Positions 56,739-64,000 of a DNA stretch of 64,000 nucleotides are shown here, piece by piece; the stretch's first letter is position 1; each line of letters begins with the position of its first letter. The stretch comes from Betaproteobacteria bacterium (GTDB lineage: Bacteria > Pseudomonadota > Gammaproteobacteria > Burkholderiales > CAIKXV01). The DNA is taken from contig JAJTHE010000006.1 of the NCBI GenBank assembly GCA_021298815.1, positions 1 to 64,000 on the forward strand. The letters run 5' to 3'. The notes below the pieces were generated by a model, which saw only the letters and a list, made by a program, of their open reading frames with translations, was not told the origin of the DNA and searched no databases. Made by a program: the position numbers and the translations under genes.

Positions 56739-57932
56739 ATGGACACCGAACCGATCTTCCCGCGCTTCAGCGATGCCGAATACGCGCGGCGCGAGGCCGT
56801 CGTCCGGCGCGAGCTCGCGGCTGCCGGGCTGGACGCGGTGATCGCCGTCGGCGACGCCGGCTCGCGCGGGGCGAACCAGGCCAACGTCGCATGGCTCACC
56901 AACTGGTGGGACCCTTATCCGGCCTACGTGGTGATGACGCCCGCGGCCGCTCCGGTGCTGCTGGTGAGCAACCAGCTCTACCTGCATACCGCAGAGCGCG
57001 CCGCCCGGCCAGTCGAGATGCGCGTGCAGGGCCTGGCACCCGGCGAGGTGCTCGCCCGCTGCCTGGAGGACCTCGGCGTCGCGCGCGGACGCATCGGCGT
57101 GGCGGCGGTGCGCAACGTCGGGCGCGCATCGATGCCGTCGCACCACTTCGACGTGCTGCGTGCGCGCCTGCCGGGGGCGGAATTCGTCGATGCCACAGAC
57201 GTCTTCGCGCGTGCGCGGCTGATAAAGAGCGCCGAGGAGATCGCATGGTTCGAACGTGGCGCGGCGCTCACCGACCTGGCGATGGAGGCGATCGAACGCG
57301 AGGTGCGCATCGGCATGCCCGAGTTCCAGCTCTCGGCCATCCTGCACCAGGCGGTGCTGCCCGCCGGGGGCACGCTCAGGCTGCAGTTCGTCGGCGCGAC
57401 GCCGATGGACGATCCCGGCCTGATCTTCCCCTGGCAGTACCCGTCGCAGCGGCCGCTGGCGGCCGGGGACGTTCTACTCACCGAGATCAGCGCCGGCTGG
57501 TGGGGATGCTCGGGGCAGATCCAGCGGCCCTATACGATCGGATGCGCGCCCACTGCCGAGTACCTGCGGCTGTTCGAACTCGCGTTCCGGGCCTACGATC
57601 GCATCGTCGACGTGCTGCGCCCGGGTGCGACCGATGCCGACGTGCGTGCGGCAGCGTCCTTCCTCGACGACGAAGACTGCCGCACCTTCGACGTGCTGCT
57701 GCACGGCTGGGGCCTGCAGATCGAGGACCCGCGCGTCGACCTGCCGAGCGCGGTGATCCGCCGCGAGCTCAGGCCGGTGACCTTCGCCGAAGGCATGCTG
57801 CTGGTGGTCCAGCCGCATGTCGTGTCGCCGGATGGCCGGCGCGCGGTGCAGGCGGGCAACCTCGTCGTGGTCGAGGCCGGCGGTGCGCGGCCGCTGCAGA
57901 AGCACCCGATGGGCTTCAACACGCTCTGCTGA
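56739..57932 (+). CDS. M24-family (Xaa-Pro/creatinase-type) hydrolase
   Basis: A 397-residue pita-bread-fold protein. It has an N-terminal creatinase-like domain with LAAAGLDAVIAVGDAGSRGA and WLTNWWDPYPAYVVM, and a C-terminal M24 domain with FARARLIKSAEEIAWFERGA and RPLAAGDVLLTEISAGWWGC. The metal-binding Asp and His of true metallopeptidases are replaced (TEISAGWWGC in place of DxGxxxxG); this is typical of creatinase-type enzymes, so peptidase activity is unlikely. It probably hydrolyses a C-N bond in a small substrate. Divergent from a tctC. Confidence 0.85.
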   Translation: MDTEPIFPRFSDAEYARREAVVRRELAAAGLDAVIAVGDAGSRGANQANVAWLTNWWDPYPAYVVMTPAAAPVLLVSNQLYLHTAERAARPVEMRVQGLAPGEVLARCLEDLGVARGRIGVAAVRNVGRASMPSHHFDVLRARLPGAEFVDATDVFARARLIKSAEEIAWFERGAALTDLAMEAIEREVRIGMPEFQLSAILHQAVLPAGGTLRLQFVGATPMDDPGLIFPWQYPSQRPLAAGDVLLTEISAGWWGCSGQIQRPYTIGCAPTAEYLRLFELAFRAYDRIVDVLRPGATDADVRAAASFLDDEDCRTFDVLLHGWGLQIEDPRVDLPSAVIRRELRPVTFAEGMLLVVQPHVVSPDGRRAVQAGNLVVVEAGGARPLQKHPMGFNTLC

Positions 57933-57947
57933 GGCGCCCCGCTGCCG

Positions 57948-58985
57948 CTATTCCGGCTTCGCGCCGGATGCGCGCACCAGCTTCTCCCACTTCGCGATCT
58001 CGCTGCGGATGAAGGCCGCGAACTGCGCCTGGCTGTCGCCGACCGGCTCCAGGCCCTGCGACTCCAGCTTGCCGCGGATGTCGGGCGCGGCCAGGATGCG
58101 CACCAGTTCGCCGGCGAGCTGCGCGACCACCTCGCGCGGCGTGGCCGCCGGCGCCATCACGCCGTGCCAGGTGCTGGTGTCGAACCCGGCCAGGCCGCCT
58201 TCGGCCATCGTCGGCACCTCGGGCATCATCGACGAGCGCTTCGCGCCCGACACGCCGAGCACCCGCAGGCGGCCAGCCTTCACCAGCGGCGCCGCCGCCG
58301 GCACTGCCAGGAAGTAGACGTCGACCTCGCCCGACATCAACGCGGCCACCGCCGGCCCGGAACCCTTGTACGGCACGTGCAGCAGGTCCACCCGCCCGAG
58401 CGCCCTGATCAGTTCGCCCGACAGGTGGGTGGCGCTGCCGTTTCCGGCCGACGCGTAGTTGAGCACGCCCGGGCGGGCGCGCGCGAGCGCGACCAGGTCG
58501 CGCACCGACTTCGCCGGCACGCCCGGGTGCGCGACCAGCGCATACGGGGTGGACGCGAGCTGCGTCACCGCCACGAAGTCGCGTTCCAGGCTGTAGCCGA
58601 GCTTCGGGAACAGGCTCGCCGCGATCGCGTGCGCGACATTGACCTGGAACAGCGTGTAGCCATCGGGCGCCGCACGCGCGACGATCTCCGCCGCGAGGTT
58701 CCCGGCCGCACCGGGGCGGTTGTCAACCAGCACCGGCTGGCCCCAGGTCTCGGCCAGGCGCTGGGTCACCACGCGCGCGACGATGTCGGTGCTGCCGCCC
58801 GGCGGGAACGGCAGCACCAGCCGGATGGCGCGGGTCGGGTACTTCTGCTGTGCGTGCACCGTGCTGGCCGGCAGTCCCACCAGCAGTACGGCCAGCGGCG
58901 CGGCGAGCACGACCCCGGCGCGCAGGCACGGCATTGCAGGCATGGCGACGGCGAGCGGCATGGTCACGTTCAGGGGCTTGGGCAT
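57948..58985 (-). CDS. TctC/Bug-family substrate-binding protein
   Basis: A 345-residue periplasmic binding protein with a long signal peptide (MPKPLN to PASTVHAQQ). Family blocks are IRLVLPFPPGGSTDIVAR, VLVDNRPGAAGNLA, PDGYTLFQVN and HVPYKGSGPAVAALMSGEVD. GAGG lies upstream of the chosen ATG at 58983-58985. It is followed at 59028 by another tctC, 42 bases upstream on the same strand, in a run that includes a dioxygenase. The two are about as different from each other as from others in the window, so this is not a recent duplication. Confidence 0.93.
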   Translation of the reverse strand: MPKPLNVTMPLAVAMPAMPCLRAGVVLAAPLAVLLVGLPASTVHAQQKYPTRAIRLVLPFPPGGSTDIVARVVTQRLAETWGQPVLVDNRPGAAGNLAAEIVARAAPDGYTLFQVNVAHAIAASLFPKLGYSLERDFVAVTQLASTPYALVAHPGVPAKSVRDLVALARARPGVLNYASAGNGSATHLSGELIRALGRVDLLHVPYKGSGPAVAALMSGEVDVYFLAVPAAAPLVKAGRLRVLGVSGAKRSSMMPEVPTMAEGGLAGFDTSTWHGVMAPAATPREVVAQLAGELVRILAAPDIRGKLESQGLEPVGDSQAQFAAFIRSEIAKWEKLVRASGAKPE

Positions 58986-59027
58986 GCAAGGACCTCGGGA
59001 TTCGCGGGGCATCGCACCCCGAGCGTA

Positions 59028-59993
59028 CTACTCCGCGACGATGCCGGACTCCTTCACCACCTTCCCGTAGCGTTCGATCTCGCGCCGGATGAAGGCCGTG
59101 AACTCGGCCGGCGAACTGGCGACCACCTCGCCACCCTGGGCCGCGATGCGCTGGCGCATGTCCTTGGTGGTCAGCGCCGCCACCGCCTGCTCGGACAGCC
59201 TGCCCAGCACCTCGCGCGGCAGGCCGCGCGGCCCGACCAGGCCGTACCAGGCCTGCGACTCGTATCCGGGGAGGCCGGCCTCGGCGACCGTGGGCAGGTC
59301 GGTCCAGGCCGCGTTGCGACGGGGCGAGGTCACGGCGAGCGCGCGCACGCGGCCGCCGGTCACCTGTTCCGGCGAAGTCGGCTGGATGATCATCATGTCG
59401 ACGTTGCGCGCCATCAGGTCGGTGAGCGCGGGCGCGCCGCCCTTGTACGGTACGTGGTTGATCTGCAGCCGGCCCTGCCATGCGAACAGGGCGCCTGCCA
59501 GGTGCTGCGAGGAGCCGATGCCGCCGGACGCGAAGCTCATCGTGCCCGGCTTTGCCCGGGCGAGCGCGAGCAGGTCCTTCAGGCTGGTCGCGGGCACCCC
59601 CGGATGCACCAGCACCAGTTGCGCGAAGGTCGCGCCCAGGCTGATCGGCGTGAAGTCGCGTTCCGTGTCGTAGGGCAGCTTGCGATAGATCAGCGAATTG
59701 ATCGCATGGCCGATCGCCACGTAGAGCAGCGTGTAGCCGTCCGGGCTCGCCTTCGCCGTCATCTCGCTGGCGATGATGCCGTTGGCGCCGGGCCGGTTGT
59801 CGACGATCGCCGTCTGGCCCCATGCGTTCGACATCTGGGTCGCCACCACGCGCGCCATGATGTCCGTCGTGCCACCGGGCGCGAACGGGACCAGCATCCG
59901 GATCGGGCGGACCGGGAAGTTCTGGGACGTCTGCGCATGCACCTGTGCGGCGCCCGCGACGAACAGCGCCGCGGCACAGGCCGCGGCCCTCAT
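59028..59993 (-). CDS. TctC/Bug-family substrate-binding protein
   Basis: A 321-residue periplasmic binding protein. The signal is MRAAACAAALFVAGAAQVHA; blocks are IRMLVPFAPGGTTDIMAR, AIVDNRPGANGIIAS, PDGYTLLYVA and HVPYKGGAPALTDLMARNVD. The ATG (59991-59993) overlaps the stop of the TauD-type gene, ATGA 59990-59993, so the binding protein is co-translated with the dioxygenase. A ligand related to the dioxygenase substrate is likely. Confidence 0.94.
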   Translation of the reverse strand: MRAAACAAALFVAGAAQVHAQTSQNFPVRPIRMLVPFAPGGTTDIMARVVATQMSNAWGQTAIVDNRPGANGIIASEMTAKASPDGYTLLYVAIGHAINSLIYRKLPYDTERDFTPISLGATFAQLVLVHPGVPATSLKDLLALARAKPGTMSFASGGIGSSQHLAGALFAWQGRLQINHVPYKGGAPALTDLMARNVDMMIIQPTSPEQVTGGRVRALAVTSPRRNAAWTDLPTVAEAGLPGYESQAWYGLVGPRGLPREVLGRLSEQAVAALTTKDMRQRIAAQGGEVVASSPAEFTAFIRREIERYGKVVKESGIVAE

Positions 59994-60862
59994 GCCGCCA
60001 CCGCCGCGTCCTCGAGCACCACATGCCCGGACGGCGTGCCCATCACCGTGGTGCGCTCCATGTGCCGCCGCAACGACGGGTCGTAGTCGCCCAGGGCGAC
60101 ATGCATCGTGCAGCGGTTGTCCCAGACGAGGATGTCGTCGGGCCGCCACGTGTGGCGATAGACGAACTGCGGGCGGGTCGCATGCCGGATCAGGTAGTCG
60201 ATCAGCGGACGGCTCTCCTCCTCGGTCATGCCCTCGAACGACTTCACCTTCTCGCCGATGTACAGCGCCTTGCGCCCGGTCTCCGGATGCACGCGCACCA
60301 CCGGCTGCGCCACCGGGGGGTTCAGCCGCCGGTTCTCCTTCTCCCACTCGGGTGCGACGCCCGCGTTCTTGCGCTCCGGGCGATGCACGCCGTGCAGGTC
60401 GGCGATCAGCTTCTTCATGCCGGCCGACAGCGCCTCGTATGCGGCGTACATGTTCGTGAACATCGTGTCGCCGCCGACCGGGGGCACCTCCACCCCGCGC
60501 AGTAGCGAACCGAGCGAAGGCACCAGCGTGAACGACATGTCGGAGTGCCAGAGCTGCCCGGTGTAGCGGGAGTTCGACGGCTCGCCATTGGCCTGCGGCA
60601 GGTTGGTCACCATCAGCAGTTCCGGGTATTTCGGGTGCCGGTCGCGCGGCAGCGAATCGTGGCGGTCGAGTTCTCCGAAGCGGCGGCTGAACTCGATGTG
60701 CTGCTCGCGGCTGATCTTCTGTCCGCGCAGCAGCAGCACGCCATGTTCGAGGAAGGCGCGGTAGATGCCGCCGAACTCGGATTCGGACAGCGGCCTGTTC
60801 AGGTCGATGCCGACCACTTCGGCGCCGAGCGCATAGGAAAGCGGACTGGTTTCAACGGTCAT
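59990..60862 (-). CDS. TauD/TfdA-family Fe(II)/2-oxoglutarate dioxygenase
   Basis: A 290-residue enzyme of the taurine dioxygenase family. The iron ligands are His106 and Asp108 in GQLWHSDMSF, and the distal His in WDNRCTMHVALGDYD (near 250). The 2-oxoglutarate Arg is in HMERTTVMG. GGAGGAGC precedes the ATG at 60860-60862, a strong ribosome-binding site. Relatives hydroxylate taurine, 2,4-D or alkyl sulfates, releasing sulfite or an aldehyde; the substrate here is unknown. It overlaps the downstream tctC by four bases. Confidence 0.93.
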   Translation of the reverse strand: MTVETSPLSYALGAEVVGIDLNRPLSESEFGGIYRAFLEHGVLLLRGQKISREQHIEFSRRFGELDRHDSLPRDRHPKYPELLMVTNLPQANGEPSNSRYTGQLWHSDMSFTLVPSLGSLLRGVEVPPVGGDTMFTNMYAAYEALSAGMKKLIADLHGVHRPERKNAGVAPEWEKENRRLNPPVAQPVVRVHPETGRKALYIGEKVKSFEGMTEEESRPLIDYLIRHATRPQFVYRHTWRPDDILVWDNRCTMHVALGDYDPSLRRHMERTTVMGTPSGHVVLEDAAVAA

Positions 60863-60982
60863 GCCGGCTCCTCCGGGAATGCGGCCGGCTGGCTGCCGGC
60901 TTGTCGTGTGCAAGGAGTCTACTGCCGGCCTGCGCGGCGGTGCAAACCCGCGGCGCCGGGCACCTGCGCCGCCGGCCAGCCT

Positions 60983-62629
60983 TCAGGCGACCGTGCCGTC
61001 GGCCGCGCGGCGCAGCACCCGACCCGGCGTCGCACCGGTGTGCACCGCCCGGTCGACCACGACGACGCCGTTGACCACCACCGTCGTGCGGGCACCGGTC
61101 GGATAGCGGTGCGGATCGGAATAGGTCGCCTGGTCGCGGAAGTCGAGCGGATCGAACAGCACGACGTCGGCGCGCCAGCCTTCCCGCAAGTAGCCACGGT
61201 CGACCAGGCGCAGCTTGTCCGCGGTGGCCCCGGTCATCTTGCGGATGGCGACCTCCATCGGCAGCAGTTGCTGCTCCTGCACGTAGCGAGACAGCACCCG
61301 CGGGAAGGTGCCGTAGAAGCGCGGATGCGGCATGCCCTGGCTGGTGGTGCCGTAGTCGGCGACGCAGTTGCCGTCGGAACCGACCAGCGCATCCGGCGAA
61401 CGGACGATCGCGCGGATATCCTCCTCGGAGATGGAGATCACCAGCACGCGCGTCGCACCGCGGTCCTCGACCAGGTAGTCGCAGATCGTGTCGATCGGAT
61501 CGGTGCCACGCTCCTCGGACAACTGGCGAATGGTCTTGCCCGCGTGCTGCGCCAGGTGCGGCGAGATCGAGATCTGCACGCAGTCCCAGTCGGGGATGCG
61601 TCCCCAGTTGTTCAGCCCCTCGCGCGCGATGTCGGCGCGGATGCGCTCGCGCGTCTGCGGCAGCGGCAGCCGCGCCAGCATCTCGTCGACACCGCCGGCC
61701 TGCACCCATTGCGGCATCAGGTTCTTCAGCGGGTTGCTGCCCGCGGTGTAGGGATGCGAATCGCAGTGCACCGCGAGCCCGCGTGCGCGCGCCGCCTGCA
61801 TCCGCTCGAGGGCGGTCGCCGCCTTGCCCCAGTTGTCCATGCCCGAGGTCTTGAAGTGAACGATCTCGACCGGGATGCCGCAGGCCTCGGCCATGTCGAT
61901 CGCCTCGTCCACCGCATCCAGCACCCGGTTCGACTCGTCGCGCACATGCGTGAAGTACCCCGCGTTGTACCGTCGGCAGACCCCGCCGAGCGCGACCATC
62001 TCGTCGCGTCCGGCATATGAGCCGGGCGAGGTGAACAGCCCGGAGGACAGGCCGAGCGCACCGGCGCGCAGCCCCTCCTCGAGCAGCTCGCACATCAGGC
62101 CCAGTTCCCCGGCCGTCGGCGCACGCTGTTCCATGCCCATCGCCATCAGGCGCAGCGTGTTGTGGCCCACCAGCATCCCGGCGTTCACCGACGCCGCGGG
62201 GAAGGTGTCGAGGTACTCCGGGAAGCCCATCTCGCGGAACGGCAGCCAGGGCGCGCTCGGGGACAGGTAGTCCTTCAGCAGCTGCACCTTGCCCGGCAGC
62301 ACCGGCGCAACCGAGAACCCGCAGTGGCCGATGATCTCGGTGGTCACGCCCTGCCGCACCTTGCTCTCGGCCTTCGGGTTGATCGGCAGCACGAAATCGG
62401 AGTGGGTCTTGATGTCTATGAAGCCGGGCGCGGCGGCCAGCCCGGAGGCATCGATCGTGCGCGCTGCCGGCAGGTCGAGCACGGCGCCGATGGCGGCGAT
62501 CGCGCCGTCGGCGATCGCCAGGTCGGCGATGCGTCCCGGGCCGCCGGTCCCGTCGTAGACCATCGCGTTGCGCACCAGGAGGTCGATGGCGGCCGGGGGG
62601 ATGCTGGAAGGGTGACGCGAATCAGGCAT
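60983..62629 (-). CDS. N-acyl-D-amino-acid deacylase-like amidohydrolase
   Basis: A 548-residue amidohydrolase-superfamily enzyme, D-aminoacylase type. The first metal motif, normally HxH, reads KTH (74-76) in PGFIDIKTHSDFVLPIN; the Cys ligand is kept in EIIGHCGFS (103). Downstream come YFTHVRDESNRVLDAVDEAI, EIVHFKTSG, VGSDGNCVADYGTTSQGMPH and DVVLFDPLDF. Enzymes of this class free D-amino acids from N-acyl forms. The KxH form belongs, by my memory, to a betaproteobacterial subgroup. It lies just upstream of the TauD gene, separated by 120 bases. Confidence 0.88.
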   Translation of the reverse strand: MPDSRHPSSIPPAAIDLLVRNAMVYDGTGGPGRIADLAIADGAIAAIGAVLDLPAARTIDASGLAAAPGFIDIKTHSDFVLPINPKAESKVRQGVTTEIIGHCGFSVAPVLPGKVQLLKDYLSPSAPWLPFREMGFPEYLDTFPAASVNAGMLVGHNTLRLMAMGMEQRAPTAGELGLMCELLEEGLRAGALGLSSGLFTSPGSYAGRDEMVALGGVCRRYNAGYFTHVRDESNRVLDAVDEAIDMAEACGIPVEIVHFKTSGMDNWGKAATALERMQAARARGLAVHCDSHPYTAGSNPLKNLMPQWVQAGGVDEMLARLPLPQTRERIRADIAREGLNNWGRIPDWDCVQISISPHLAQHAGKTIRQLSEERGTDPIDTICDYLVEDRGATRVLVISISEEDIRAIVRSPDALVGSDGNCVADYGTTSQGMPHPRFYGTFPRVLSRYVQEQQLLPMEVAIRKMTGATADKLRLVDRGYLREGWRADVVLFDPLDFRDQATYSDPHRYPTGARTTVVVNGVVVVDRAVHTGATPGRVLRRAADGTVA

Positions 62630-62658
62630 GGCACGGCTCGCAATTCGGGGACGGATCG

Positions 62659-62664
62659 ATTATA
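62659..62664 (-). promoter_or_regulatory. -10 box TATAAT upstream of the deacylase
   Basis: A perfect minus-strand TATAAT, 29 bases before the ATG at 62629. The -35 position (GGAACC) is weak. It is read on the minus strand; the same bases are near the plus-strand leader of the tctC at 62746. Confidence 0.4.
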
Positions 62665-62745
62665 GCTATCGCCGCCGCGGCGGTTCCGGCATGTACCCTG
62701 CGCCTTCGGCGCCGCACGCCCAGTTCGCATCCACGGAGAACGGAA

Positions 62746-63774
62746 ATGATCAACACCCAGTCATCGGCCGGTCCGGCCCGCAGGCCTGCATCCCCGAAAG
62801 CGGTGCCCGTCCTGGCTGCCCTCGCGGCGCTGCTGCCGGCTTCGGCAGCGATGCCCGTGGCTGCGGCCGACAGCGTCGCCTTCCCCACCCGGCCGGTGCG
62901 CATCGTCGTGCCCTATCCGCCGGGCGGACCGAACGACATCCTGGCGCGCCTGCTCGGCCAGAAGCTCGGCGATACCTGGACGCAGCCGGTGCTGATCGAC
63001 AACCGCGGCGGCGCCGGCGGCAACATCGGCACCGCCATCGTCGGCCGCGCCAACCCCGACGGGCACACGCTGCTGCTGCACGCGATCGCGTTCGCGGTGA
63101 ACCCGACGCTCTACGGCGATGCCGTGCCCTACAGGCTCGCCGAGTTCACGCCGGTCTCGCTGGTCGCGCGCGGCCCGATCCTGCTCACCGTGCATCCCGG
63201 CGTGCCCGCCACCTCGGTGAAGGAATTCATCGCGCTGGCGAAGACGAAGGCCGGCGGCCTCAACTACGGCTCCGGCGGTAACGGGTCTTCCCTGCACCTG
63301 GCGGCGGAACTGTTCAAGGCACAGGCCGGCGTTCCGCTCACCCACATCCCGTACAAGGGCACCGGCGACCTGATGTCCGACTTCCTCGCCGGGCGCATCT
63401 CCGCGGTGTTCCTGAGCCCGCTGAACGCAGTGCCGCTGGTCAAGCAGGGCAAGCTGCGCGCCCTGGCGGTGACCTCGCCGAAGCGCTCGCCCGCCCTGCC
63501 CGACCTGCCGACGATCGCCGAAGCCGGCGTCCCGGGCTACGACATGGAGGCCTGGTTCGCCCTGCTCACCGCCGCCGGCACGCCGCGCCCGGTGGTCAAC
63601 GCCCTGTCGCAGCAGGTCGGCAGCGCACTGCGTACCCCGGACGTGCTGGAGCGGCTGGTCACGCTCGGCGTCGAGGCCGCGCCGACCACGCCGGAGCAGG
63701 CAGCCGCGTACATCGATCGCGAGGCGAAGCGCTGGGACAGGATCCTGCGCGCGGCCGGCGTCAAGGCGGACTGA
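62746..63774 (+). CDS. TctC/Bug-family substrate-binding protein
   Basis: A 342-residue periplasmic binding protein. The signal region spans residues 1-42 (hydrophobic VPVLAALAALLPASAAM, cleaved near AADSVAF). Blocks are VRIVVPYPPGGPNDILAR, VLIDNRGGAGGNIG, PDGHTLLLHA and HIPYKGTGDLMSDFLAGR. It is divergent from the deacylase. Its 3' end overlaps the convergent LeuD-like gene by 14 bases. Confidence 0.94.
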   Translation: MINTQSSAGPARRPASPKAVPVLAALAALLPASAAMPVAAADSVAFPTRPVRIVVPYPPGGPNDILARLLGQKLGDTWTQPVLIDNRGGAGGNIGTAIVGRANPDGHTLLLHAIAFAVNPTLYGDAVPYRLAEFTPVSLVARGPILLTVHPGVPATSVKEFIALAKTKAGGLNYGSGGNGSSLHLAAELFKAQAGVPLTHIPYKGTGDLMSDFLAGRISAVFLSPLNAVPLVKQGKLRALAVTSPKRSPALPDLPTIAEAGVPGYDMEAWFALLTAAGTPRPVVNALSQQVGSALRTPDVLERLVTLGVEAAPTTPEQAAAYIDREAKRWDRILRAAGVKAD

Positions 63775-64000
63775 CCGCCGGCCCGCTGACCCCGGGCGGA
63801 CTGACCGCCGCGCCACCTGCCTGCTGCCGCTGGCGCCAGTCGCGCAGCCAGCCGCCGTTGCCGCCGAGGCGCACAAGGTCGCGCAGCGGCACCGGCAGCG
63901 GCGGGAAGGCGCGCGTGAAGCCGCGCGTGTGGTTGATGAAGGTGCCGGATGCGTAGTCCACCTCGAGGTCGTCGCCGGTCTCGCAGGCCGAGGACACACC
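63761..64000 (-). CDS. Aconitase-swivel/LeuD-like small subunit, C-terminal fragment (cut by window edge)
   Basis: The last ~80 residues of a protein that begins beyond the window. The segment ETGDDLEVDYASGTFINHTR followed by PPLPVPLRDLVRLGG is the C-terminal pattern of isopropylmalate isomerase small subunits and similar swivel domains (GDxLxVD, GxI/F-N-T, PLP, GG). The end is a Ser/Pro-rich tail untypical of LeuD. The partner large subunit would be expected to the right. It converges on the tctC. Identification rests on a short stretch. Confidence 0.6.
   Translation of the reverse strand, partial: GVSSACETGDDLEVDYASGTFINHTRGFTRAFPPLPVPLRDLVRLGGNGGWLRDWRQRQQAGGAAVSPPGVSGPAVSPP

Overview
The window is very GC-rich, densely packed bacterial chromosome and reads as a betaproteobacterium, most likely Burkholderiales or a close relative. 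The reasons are the many TctC/Bug-type periplasmic binding proteins (eight here), the surE-pcm-nlpD block, an OxyR with the E. coli cysteine positions, a short-tailed PEP-CTERM protein, and a general mix of CoA-dependent and 2-oxo-acid catabolic genes. I saw no phage, insertion sequence, CRISPR array or rRNA. There is one tRNA, tRNA-Pro(UGG). No stretch longer than about 300 bases lacks a gene or pseudogene.

Layout. 1-20358 is mainly catabolic: four TctC proteins; a ThDP enzyme; an SDR lacking its catalytic residues; a hydrolase/membrane fusion; a membrane-anchored J-protein; a benzoylformate-decarboxylase-like enzyme; a decayed chemoreceptor; a split 2-oxo-acid decarboxylase (alpha and beta) with an aldehyde dehydrogenase; and a divergent six-gene operon (acyl-CoA dehydrogenase, CoA-transferase, MmgE/PrpD, TctC, tartrate-dehydratase-like enolase-superfamily enzyme, Mth938 protein). 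20388-24602 is a 1404-residue PAS/GAF/GGDEF/EAL protein. 24720-31010 has an HDAC-like deacetylase, then MoxR-DUF58-TgpA and an unknown membrane protein. 31026-37015 carries an unknown 562-residue protein, nlpD, pcm, surE and pldA. 37125-46867 is housekeeping and stress genes: RraA-like protein, PEP-CTERM protein, pdxH, tRNA-Pro, two BON lipoproteins, CsbD, an orphan receiver, oxyR, serA, a receiver-GGDEF protein and a PLD-type lipoprotein.

47063-53675 is a regulatory island: an rpoN gene outside the usual rpoN context, with an almost perfect -24/-12 promoter of its own; a divergent sigma-54 enhancer-binding response regulator; a kinase-like protein with a degenerate ATP site and an intact receiver; and a hybrid kinase broken by a nonsense codon, two frameshifts and a receiver deletion. 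53587-64000 returns to catabolism: a hemerythrin-like protein, an alpha/beta hydrolase, four TctC proteins, an M24 peptidase-fold protein, a TauD-type dioxygenase, an N-acyl-D-amino-acid deacylase and a partial aconitase-swivel (LeuD-like) protein.

The strongest candidates for something undescribed are the self-promoted rpoN paralogue with its degenerate or decayed sensors (47-54 kb) and the divergent catabolic operons around 10.9-20.4 kb. Function beyond family level is inference throughout.
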